From the NCBI RefSeq assembly GCF_029227915.1, contig NC_079881.1:31907501-31971500 (forward strand): a DNA stretch of 64,000 bases. The letters are read 5' to 3'. The DNA is from Hydractinia symbiolongicarpus. Taxonomy: Eukaryota > Cnidaria > Hydrozoa > Anthoathecata > Hydractiniidae. The position numbers were made by a program, and so were the translations under genes. How positions within the stretch are numbered: position 1 is the first letter of the stretch; each line of letters begins with the position of its first letter. Below, one piece after another: positions 11,943 through 19,700 of this stretch. The notes under the pieces were generated by a model, which was given only the letters and a program-made list of their open reading frames with translations, did not search any database and was not told the DNA's origin.

Positions 11943-13334
11943 ATGGCGGCAGGACGTGATCTTTCACAAGGGGAGATAGAAAATCGCATTCTAGAATCTA
12001 TAAATGTTATACGAACGGCAAAGAAGAAAAAAGTAACACTACATAATATACTTAAGTTTATTAGTAAAGGTACGTGCTCTGTTTCTGAAAGTAGGATAAA
12101 AGATGCTTTGGAAAACCTAGAGAAGTGCAAAATGATTTATAAGAAGGGACTTGACGCAGATGCTTCGTATTTTTATACTGATACTAGTACGTATATGGAA
12201 TTATCTGTGACATCGCCAAACACTGGAAACGAAATTGTTACAGGTACGAAAGAACAAAATACTACTCTCGATGAGTTTGGTAATTTTGACATGATGTTGG
12301 ATGAGACGCTCACAAAAATGAAAAATAAATCTATAGTGGATACGTTTTTCCCATGTACACCATCTCCAGGACGTTTTAAATTTAGTAAGGGCATTGGCAA
12401 AAACGCACTTCTGCCAGAGGACTACCTACATGATGAGGTAATATTTTTACGTAAAGAGCTTGACAATAAACAAAAAGTTATTGACAGTTTGTTGTTACTT
12501 CTCGAGAAAAAGTCCACCATTTTGAATTATCAAGGAAAAAATTCTACATTGGAATCGGATAAATCTGCTAATGTTGTTGTAAATGATTCGGCAATTAATT
12601 TAAAGAGAAGTATTCCCACAGGAACGGAACAAGTCGATTTAACTATACAAACATGTGAACAGCAATTAGCAAATTACAGAAAGAAATGTCATAGTAATTA
12701 TTATTCAAACGTAAACGTGAAAAGTATCACAACAACTGAGAAAAATAATGTTGTTTTAGAAGATAGTTTTGTTGTAAATAAAGAGAATAGTTATGTTGTA
12801 AATAACGAAGACGAAAGTAAAGAAGATGAATCGGTAATTTCATGGAAACCCGGTACAACACTCGTTGTCGGTGATTCAATGTTGTACGGACTTGATGAAC
12901 AAAGAATGTCAGCACGTCGTAACGTTAAAGTTCGTTCATTCCCTGGAGCGAGGGTAGAAGACATGTTTCATTATGTAAAGCCTCTGTTACAAAAGAAACC
13001 GGACAAAATAATTCTACATGTTGGAACCAACAATACTATTAATGAAACCTCGCGACTGATTTTGGACAAACTATTGAGTTTGAAGACTTTTATTAACACC
13101 AAACTTCCTAGATGTAAAGTGATTTTTTCGTCCGTGATTAAAAGAACTGATAATGCAAAAGCCGCAGTAACGGTAAGCCATTTGAATAGGCATTTAAAAG
13201 AACTGTCTCTGAATGTTATTGATAATGACAATATTTCATCTGAATGTCTTGGGAAAAAAGGGTTACATTTGAATGGGTTGGGGGCAGGGAAATTAGCTGT
13301 AAATTTTATTAGAAAAATGAAATCTCGAGATTGA
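11943..13334 (+). CDS. Retrotransposon ORF1 protein: winged-helix-like, coiled coil, SGNH esterase domain (463 aa)
   Basis: Presumed nucleic-acid-binding partner of ORF2 in the retrotransposition particle. The start chosen is the ATG at 11943, in strong context (A at -3, G at +4); an upstream in-frame TTG at 11937 is not needed. Residues ~9-80 are helix-rich and basic (an AKKKK run, then a helix and a YKKG turn ending in SYFY) and resemble a winged helix of the SAMD1 type. This is inferred from pattern only. Residues ~162-194 have heptad-like hydrophobics with charged residues, a likely coiled coil. Residues ~300-463 are an SGNH/GDSL hydrolase: GDS with Ser312, PGAR with Gly335, HVGTN with Asn363, GLHLN with His442. 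The Asp usually three residues before that His is Lys439. The middle (~195-295) is low-complexity and Asn/Ser/Glu-rich. The TGA stop is followed in the same frame by ORF2. Confidence 0.92.
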   Translation: MAAGRDLSQGEIENRILESINVIRTAKKKKVTLHNILKFISKGTCSVSESRIKDALENLEKCKMIYKKGLDADASYFYTDTSTYMELSVTSPNTGNEIVTGTKEQNTTLDEFGNFDMMLDETLTKMKNKSIVDTFFPCTPSPGRFKFSKGIGKNALLPEDYLHDEVIFLRKELDNKQKVIDSLLLLLEKKSTILNYQGKNSTLESDKSANVVVNDSAINLKRSIPTGTEQVDLTIQTCEQQLANYRKKCHSNYYSNVNVKSITTTEKNNVVLEDSFVVNKENSYVVNNEDESKEDESVISWKPGTTLVVGDSMLYGLDEQRMSARRNVKVRSFPGARVEDMFHYVKPLLQKKPDKIILHVGTNNTINETSRLILDKLLSLKTFINTKLPRCKVIFSSVIKRTDNAKAAVTVSHLNRHLKELSLNVIDNDNISSECLGKKGLHLNGLGAGKLAVNFIRKMKSRD

Positions 13335-13336
13335 TG
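13332..13336 (+). promoter_or_regulatory. ORF1/ORF2 junction: TGATG overlap, same-frame stop
   Basis: The ORF1 stop TGA (13332-13334) overlaps an ATG (13334-13336), a layout known from termination-reinitiation in other two-ORF LINEs. That ATG is not in the ORF2 frame and closes after ten codons, at the TGA at 13364-13366. ORF2 is instead in the frame of ORF1: the 17 codons between the stop and the first GTG (13386) are all open. The junction could work by TGA readthrough or by reinitiation at a non-AUG codon. Confidence 0.7.
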
Positions 13337-16300
13337 TCAGGAATATTCTGCAAAAGACAATGTTGAACTACCAGTAAACTGCAGTGTGGAAAATATCTTG
13401 GGTAAAAACAATTACGAGAATGCAAAAAAGTTTCTTGACAATTTGAGATCACAAAACATAAATAGACTAATTTTTGGGCATGTTAATATCAATTCACTAC
13501 GAAATAAGTTTGAGCCTCTTATTGATCAAGTTAATAGAAACCTTGATCTCTTTTTAATTTCAGAGACAAAATTAAATGAATCATTTCCTACTAATCAGTT
13601 TTTGATTCAAGGCTATAATGCATACCGTTTCGACAGAAATGGCAATGGGGGAGGAATGATTCTCTATGTACGAAATGATATTCCCTCAAAACTTTTAAAA
13701 CCCAAATGTGAAAGTAGTGAGCTTGAAACTTTTTATATTGAACTAAATTTAAGAAGCAAAAAATGGTTAGTTGTGTGTTTATATAACCCAAAAACTAATC
13801 TTATTGCTCAAAACTTAAACCACATAAGTAAAAACATTGATTCGTTTTCCTGCAAATATGAGAACTATGTAATACTGGGTGATTTTAACGCTGAAATTAG
13901 CAATCTACATGTAAATGAATTTTTAACAACATATAAACTTAACTCTTTAATAAAAGAGCCTACATGCTTCAAAAGCATAGATAACCCTACAAACATAGAT
14001 CTCATCTTAACAAACCACCCAGGATCTTTTTGTCACTCCAGGGCTATTGAAACAGGCTTGTCTGATTTTCATAAATTGACAATGACTGTTTTAAAAGCCA
14101 ACTTTGCTAAACGAAAACCAAAAATTATAAACTATAGAGCATATCGGAATTTCAATAATGTAAATTTCCGCCATGATATAATGGGTGCTCTAAATGATGA
14201 CAAAAATCTCGATGATTTTAAAATGTTTGAAAATTTCAAAAACAGTGTTTTAAGCATCTTAGATAATCATGCTCCTCGAAAGAAAAGGTATGTACGTCAT
14301 AATCAGGCAGCTTTTATGAGTAAAGAAATAAACAAGGCAATTATGAAGAGATCAAAACTTTTAAATAAGCATAGGAAGGATAAAACTCCAGAGAGTAAAT
14401 TAGCATACAATAAACAAAGGAATTTTTGTGTTTCACTAATAAGAAAAAGTAAATACAAATTCTTCAACAACCTTAATGTTAAAAATATAACTGACAATAG
14501 GTTATTCTGGAAAACAGTAAAACCATGTTTCTCTAACAAGACAGTTACAAGTGAAAATATTACCTTAGTTGAAAATGGGACTACAATATCTCATGATAAA
14601 GATATTACTGAAATATTCAACAATTATTTTGGCAGTGTTGTTGAAAATTTAGGCATAAAGTCATCAAATATACAACCTTCAAGTAATGACAACAGACCCA
14701 AAGATCAAATAAATTCGATAATATATAAATATAAATCTCATCCTAGTGTAGAAAAGATAAGAAAAAGCGCAAAAAGCAACACAAAATTTTCTTTTAAACA
14801 AACTGCATTTGAAGATGTTGAAAAATACATTCGAAAACTTGATCCAAAAAAGGCGCAGCAAAAAGATGATATTCCTACTACCATCATCAAAGAAAACAGT
14901 GATATTTTTAGCCAATTCATTACTGAAAATTTTAATCAATCGTTAAAAAGTTCTGAATTTCCAACATCTTTGAAAAACGCAGATATTACTCCTACACACA
15001 AAAAAGGACTGCGCACTGAAAAGGCGAACTATAGACCTGTAAGCGTCCTATCGAACATCTCAAAAATCTATGAAAGATGCATGTATGACCAAATATACAC
15101 CTTCTTCGAGCCATTATTTTCGAAACTTCAATTTGGTTTTCGCAAGGGGCACAGTTCACAACAATGCCTCATAAGTATGATTGAAAAATGGAAAAACAGT
15201 CTTGACAAAGGTGGCACATTTGGAGCGCTTTTAACTGATTTGTCTAAGGCATTTGACTGCATACCACACGAGCTATTACTAGCAAAACTTCATGCATATG
15301 GCTTTGATATGAACTCTTTGCTGTTTATAAAATCGTACCTAATTGACAGGAAACAGCGAGTGCGTATAAATAACAATTATAGTACATGGAAAAAAATAAA
15401 ATACGGCGTACCGCAAGGATCAATTTTGGGTCCTTTGCTTTTCAATATATTTTTATGCGACCTTTTCCTTTTTGTCCCATATATGGACATTGTCAACTAT
15501 GCTGATGATACAACCCCATTTTCAATAGGAAAGAATATCAACGAAGTTATTGAAAAGATTGAATATGCAGCAATTATAATATTTACTTGGTTTGAAAATA
15601 ACGGTATGAAAGCCAACCCAGAAAAATCACATTTTTTTACTAACAAAACTGATGTACGATTAAAAGTTTGTGATGAACTTCTAAACAATTCTCAAACTGA
15701 GAAACTGCTTGGTATAACCATAGACCACAAACTTTCTTTCGAGGAACATGTTAATCAGCTCTGTAACAAGGCAGGCCAGAAAGTTAGTGCGCTTGCAAGG
15801 TTATCTTCCTTCATGACATTAGACCAGCGAAAGCTGATTATTAATGCTTTTGTCACTAGTCATTTTTCGTACTGTCCATTAGTATGGATGTTTCACAGTC
15901 GTAAATTAAACAATAGGATAAACCATATACATGAAAGAGCACTAAGAATTATCTATCAAGACTATCAATCCTCATTTGAAGAGCTTTTATCAAAAAATGG
16001 GAGCGTTACAATTCACCAAACGAACTTACGCATCCTTGTTACTGAGCTGTATAAAGCTAAAACAAAAACAGGTCCAGAAATGTTGAATGAAATTTTTATT
16101 TTTCCTGAACCAGTGTATAATTTGAGGAAGGACAAACTTAAGAGTAACAAAATATTTTCAGTGAGATATGGGATCGAAACACTGTCTAATGTTGGGTTAA
16201 AGCTTTGGAACTCTTTGCCTAACGAGTATCGGAACGCTGGTACTTTAATTGAGTTTAGAAACAAAATAAGAAACTGGATTCCAAACCATTGTCCTTGCAG

Positions 16301-16340
16301 AATATGCAAAACTTTTATACCTGAATTAGGTTTTCTTTAG
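13335..16340 (+). CDS. Retrotransposon ORF2 polyprotein: AP-endonuclease and reverse transcriptase (open frame 1001 aa)
   Basis: Nicks target DNA and copies the element RNA from the nick. The open frame starts right after the ORF1 TGA. The first near-cognate codon is GTG at 13386, used for numbering here (984 aa). The first ATG (13656, residue 91) would remove half the endonuclease, so the true start is unresolved. Endonuclease, residues ~28-235: Asn34/Asn36 in NINSL, Glu60 in SETKL, GDFN at 165-168, NPTNIDLILTN at 200-210, and SDFH at 226-229 where SDH or SDHH is usual. Reverse transcriptase, ~525-800: YRPVSVLSNISK from 549, QFGFRKG at 582, motif A LTDLSKAFD with Asp618, motif B GVPQGS at 674, motif C YADD at 705-708, and a GMKANPEKS primer-grip region. 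The C-terminus has LWNSLP and a Cys cluster (969, 971, 974). All visible catalytic residues are present, with no frameshift, so it is probably functional. Confidence 0.95.
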   Translation, partial: CQEYSAKDNVELPVNCSVENILGKNNYENAKKFLDNLRSQNINRLIFGHVNINSLRNKFEPLIDQVNRNLDLFLISETKLNESFPTNQFLIQGYNAYRFDRNGNGGGMILYVRNDIPSKLLKPKCESSELETFYIELNLRSKKWLVVCLYNPKTNLIAQNLNHISKNIDSFSCKYENYVILGDFNAEISNLHVNEFLTTYKLNSLIKEPTCFKSIDNPTNIDLILTNHPGSFCHSRAIETGLSDFHKLTMTVLKANFAKRKPKIINYRAYRNFNNVNFRHDIMGALNDDKNLDDFKMFENFKNSVLSILDNHAPRKKRYVRHNQAAFMSKEINKAIMKRSKLLNKHRKDKTPESKLAYNKQRNFCVSLIRKSKYKFFNNLNVKNITDNRLFWKTVKPCFSNKTVTSENITLVENGTTISHDKDITEIFNNYFGSVVENLGIKSSNIQPSSNDNRPKDQINSIIYKYKSHPSVEKIRKSAKSNTKFSFKQTAFEDVEKYIRKLDPKKAQQKDDIPTTIIKENSDIFSQFITENFNQSLKSSEFPTSLKNADITPTHKKGLRTEKANYRPVSVLSNISKIYERCMYDQIYTFFEPLFSKLQFGFRKGHSSQQCLISMIEKWKNSLDKGGTFGALLTDLSKAFDCIPHELLLAKLHAYGFDMNSLLFIKSYLIDRKQRVRINNNYSTWKKIKYGVPQGSILGPLLFNIFLCDLFLFVPYMDIVNYADDTTPFSIGKNINEVIEKIEYAAIIIFTWFENNGMKANPEKSHFFTNKTDVRLKVCDELLNNSQTEKLLGITIDHKLSFEEHVNQLCNKAGQKVSALARLSSFMTLDQRKLIINAFVTSHFSYCPLVWMFHSRKLNNRINHIHERALRIIYQDYQSSFEELLSKNGSVTIHQTNLRILVTELYKAKTKTGPEMLNEIFIFPEPVYNLRKDKLKSNKIFSVRYGIETLSNVGLKLWNSLPNEYRNAGTLIEFRNKIRNWIPNHCPCRICKTFIPELGFL

Positions 16341-16375
16341 TTTCCCCGTTGTCTTCCTTTGCCAGTTGTGGAGCG

Positions 16376-16507
16376 GGAACTCAGTTAAACATGTCTTGCG
16401 GTGCGACGGTTTAGGTGGGGTGGTATCATATGAGAATATTCTAGCCTTATTATCTGGTTGTATATTATTTTCTCTCGACCCCTGCCTGGGAAATTTGACT
16501 GAGTTCC
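16376..16507 (+). promoter_or_regulatory. Predicted 3' UTR stem-loop
   Basis: Bases 16376-16389 pair with 16494-16507 over 14 consecutive positions (13 Watson-Crick and one G-U). This encloses 104 nt. Inside it, AGG at 16413-16415 and GGGG at 16417-16420 can pair with CCCC at 16479-16482 and CCT at 16485-16487, giving a nested second stem. In related LINEs a 3' UTR structure is the recognition site for the element's own reverse transcriptase; that role here is inferred. Confidence 0.65.
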
Positions 16508-16702
16508 TGGAACCACCACTACATAGCCTTGACATATTTTTGACATATTATTTATATTATTTAAAATACTTAAAAAAAAAAAATGGTATATACGGTATTC
16601 CTTATAGATTTTTTATATTCAGTTATTTATTGTTTTTAATGTTTTTAAAGTTGACTTTAATTAGCCTCAGAGCTACATTTTCTTGTAAATTTGTCAACTA
16701 TA

Positions 16703-16708
16703 AATAAA
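16703..16708 (+). terminator. Polyadenylation signal AATAAA
   Basis: A canonical AATAAA just before the poly(A) tract that begins at about 16715, close enough to define the transcript 3' end. The spacing is short, so the genomic tail may start a few bases downstream of an original cleavage site. Confidence 0.75.
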
Positions 16709-16714
16709 TTAATT

Positions 16715-16766
16715 AAAAAAAAAAAAAAAAAAAACAAAAAAAAAAAAAAAAATAAAAAAAAAAAAA
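16715..16766 (+). other. Element poly(A) tail
   Basis: About 52 nt of almost pure A, interrupted by one C and one T, running into the 3' target-site duplication. Its length and purity suggest a recent insertion. Confidence 0.9.
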
Positions 16767-16771
16767 TATCA
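16765..16771. repeat. Target-site duplication, 3' copy (AATATCA)
   Basis: Repeats 11863-11869. The following GATAAATATTGCTAAATAC continues the satellite monomer exactly where the left arm stopped. The first two A residues may belong to the tail. Confidence 0.88.
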
Positions 16772-19700
16772 GATAAATATTGCTAAATACATGTTGGTAC
16801 GAATATGTGACCCAACCGTTGTAACTCAAACGGACTGACACCGCTACAAAGTCAATGAAATGTAGTTTTTGAAACTATCCCTATTTCTTCAGCGCGCGAT
16901 AACGGATAGGATTGGTCCCACAGTAAAGAATGACTTATTTATCTAAATTTTTAAATGAAGAGCTACACAGCGCCCAGTATAATCGCTGAGTTCCGGCAAT
17001 CACGTCAAATTAAGAAGAATGTTACTTCTTGGAGTCCAATTGTCTCATTTATCATATTTATCAGGTCGCCGTCCAAAGTTAGTTCAATTAAGTCCTACAG
17101 TCAATCGATTCATTGTTAAAAGCGATGCAACCTAGTAATATCAGAAAAATATCGCTAAATACATGTTGGTACGAATAGGTGATCCAATCGTTGTAACTCA
17201 AACGGACTGACACCGTTAGAGAGTCAAAGAAATGTAGTTTTTTAAATTGTCCTTATTTCTTCCGCGCGCGATAACGGCTAGGGTTGGTCCCGCAGTAAAA
17301 AATGACTTATTAATCTAAATTTTTTAATGAAGCGCTACCACAGCGCTCAGTTTAATGGCTGAGTTCCGGCAATCATGTCAAATTAAGAAGAATGTTATTT
17401 CTTGGAGTCCAATTGTCTCATTTATCATATTTATCAGGTCGCAGTCCAAAGTTAGTTCAATTAAGTCCTACAGTCAATCGTTTCATTGTTAAAAGCGATG
17501 CAACCTAGTAATATCAGAAAAATATCGCTTTATACATGTTGGTACGAATAGGTGTCCAATCGTTGTAACTCAAACGGACTGACACCGTTAGAAAGTCAAT
17601 GAAATGTAGTTTTTGAAACTGTCGCTATTTCTTCAGCACGCGATAACGGCTAGGATTAGTCCCACAGTAAAAAATGACTTATTAATCTGAATTTTTAAAT
17701 GAAGCGCTACCACAGCGCCCAGTGAAATCGCTGATTTCCGGCAATCATGTCAAATTAAAAAGAATGTTATTTCTTGGAGTCCAATTGTCTCACTTTCACC
17801 TTTATCAGGTCACAGTCCATAATCAGTTCAATTAAGTCCTACAGTCAACCGTTTCATTGTTAAAAGCGATGCAACCTAGTAATATCAGAAAAATATCGCT
17901 AAGTACATGTTGGTATGAATATGTGACCCAACCGTTATAACTCAAACGGACTGACACCGTTAGAAAGTCAATGAAATGCAGTTTTTGAAACTGTCGCTAT
18001 TTCTTCAGCGCGCGGTAACGCCTAGGATTGGTCCGACAGTAAAAATTGACTTATTTATCTAAATTTTTAAATGAAGCGATACCACAGCGCCCAGTATAAT
18101 CGCTGAGTTCCGGCAATCACGTCAAATTAAGAAGAATGTTAATTCTTGGAGTCCAATTGTCTCATTTATCATATTGATCAGGTCGCAGTCCAAAGTTAGT
18201 TCAATTAAGTCCTACAGTCAATCGTTTCATTGCTAAAAGCGATGCAACCTAGTAATATCAGAAAAATATCGCTATATACATGTTGGTACGAATAGGTGTC
18301 CAATCGTTGTAACTCAAACGGACTGACACCGTTAGAAAGTCAATGAAATGTAGTTTTTGAAGATGTCGCTATTTCTTCAGCACGCGATAACGGCTAGGAT
18401 TGGTCCCACAGTAAAAAAAGACTCATTAATCTAAATTTTTAAAAGAAGCGCTACCACAGCGCCCAGTGTAATCGCTGAGTTCCGGCAATCATGTCAAATT
18501 AAGAAGAATGTTATTTCCTGGAGTCCAATTTTCTCATTTATCACATTTATCAGGTCACAGTCCAAAGTTAGTTTAGTTAAATCCCACAGTCAGTCTTTTC
18601 ACTGTTAAAAACGATGCAACCTAGTAATATCATATAAATATCGCTAAATACATGTTGGTACGAATAGGTGTCCAATCGTTGTAACTCAAACGGACTGACA
18701 CCGTTAGAAAGTCAATGAAATGCAGTTTTTGAAACTGTCGCTATTTCTTCAGCACGCGATAACAGCTAGGATTGGTCCCACAGTAAAAAATGACTTTTTT
18801 ATCTTATATTTTTATTGAAGCGCTACCACAGCGCCTAGTGTAATCGCTGAGATTCGGCAGTCATATCAAATTAAGAAGAATGTTATTTCTTGGAGTCCAA
18901 TTGTTTCACTTTCACATTTTAAAGGTCACAGTCCATAATCAGTTCAATTAAGTCCCACAGTCAATCGTTTCATTGTTAAAAGCGATGCAACCTAGTAATA
19001 TCAGAAAAATATCGCTAAATACATGTTGGGACGAATATGTGACCCGACCTTTATAACTCAAACGGACTGACACCGTTAGAAATTCAATGAAATGCAGTTT
19101 TTGAAACTGTCGCAATTTCTTCAGGGCGCGATAACGCCTAGGATTGGTCCCACAGTAAAAATTGACTTATTTATCTAAATTTTTAAATGAAGCGCTACCA
19201 CAGCGCCCAGTGTAATCGCTGAGTTCCGCAATCACTTCAAATTAAGAAGAATGTTATTTCTTGGAATCCAATTGTCTCATTTATCATATTTATCAGGTCG
19301 CAGTCCAAAGTTAGTTCAATTAAGTCCTACAGTCAATCGTTTCATTGTTAAAAGCGATGCAACCTAGTAATTTCAGAAAAATATCGCTAAATACATGTTG
19401 GTACGAATAGGTGCCCAATCGTTGTAACTCAAACGGACTGACACCGTTAGAAAGTCAATGAAATGTAGTTTTTGAAACTGTCGCTATTTCTTCAGCGCGC
19501 GATAACGGCTAGGATTGGTCCGACAGTAAAGAATGACTTATTAATCTAAATTTTTTAATGAAGCGCTACCACAGCGCCCAGTGTAATCGCTGAGTTTCGG
19601 CAATCATGTCAAATTAAGAGGAATGTTATTTCTTGGAGTCCAATTGTCTCACTTATAACATTTATAAGGTCACAGTCTTAAATCAGTTCAATTATGTGCC

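Larger units (their letters stand above)
16341..16714 (+). other. Element 3' UTR
   Basis: Sequence between the ORF2 stop and the poly(A) tail. It holds a GT/GC-rich first half that can fold (separate entry), then an AT-rich half with an internal A-run at about 16571-16582. Short open frames on both strands here (16366-16707 on +, 16326-16535 on -) have no recognisable protein features. No tandem 3' repeat of the CR1 type is present. Confidence 0.8.
11870..16764 (+). mobile_element. Intact non-LTR retrotransposon (Jockey superfamily, CR1/L2-like), 4.9 kb
   Basis: A two-ORF LINE inserted in the satellite. It has a short 5' leader, ORF1 with an SGNH hydrolase domain, ORF2 with AP-endonuclease and reverse transcriptase, a ~370-nt 3' UTR, a polyadenylation signal and a poly(A) tail, flanked by a short target-site duplication. 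Both frames are open, the tail is long and the duplication is perfect, so the insertion looks recent. An esterase-type ORF1 is known from CR1 and L2 clades. A poly(A) end, rather than the short tandem 3' repeats of vertebrate CR1, is less typical of CR1. I therefore leave the clade open. It is the only copy in the window: none of the satellite duplications carries it. Confidence 0.95.

Noticed and set aside
13348-13384. CTGCA/TGCAG inverted repeat just after the ORF1 stop as a readthrough-stimulating structure.
   Set aside because: It is a 5-bp stem with a loop of about 27 nt. That is too weak and too common by chance to support a claim without conservation data.
11924-16309. Several minus-strand open frames of 60-98 codons within ORF1 and ORF2.
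   Set aside because: They are shadows of the strongly supported plus-strand coding frames in AT-rich sequence.
16326-16707. Open frames on both strands in the element 3' UTR.
   Set aside because: The plus-strand frame starts with GTG and gives a low-complexity hydrophobic product. The minus-strand one covers the folded region. Neither resembles a known retrotransposon protein.
11870-16764. Retrovirus or LTR element.
   Set aside because: There are no terminal repeats, protease or integrase. The AP-endonuclease, poly(A) tail and short target-site duplication define a non-LTR element.
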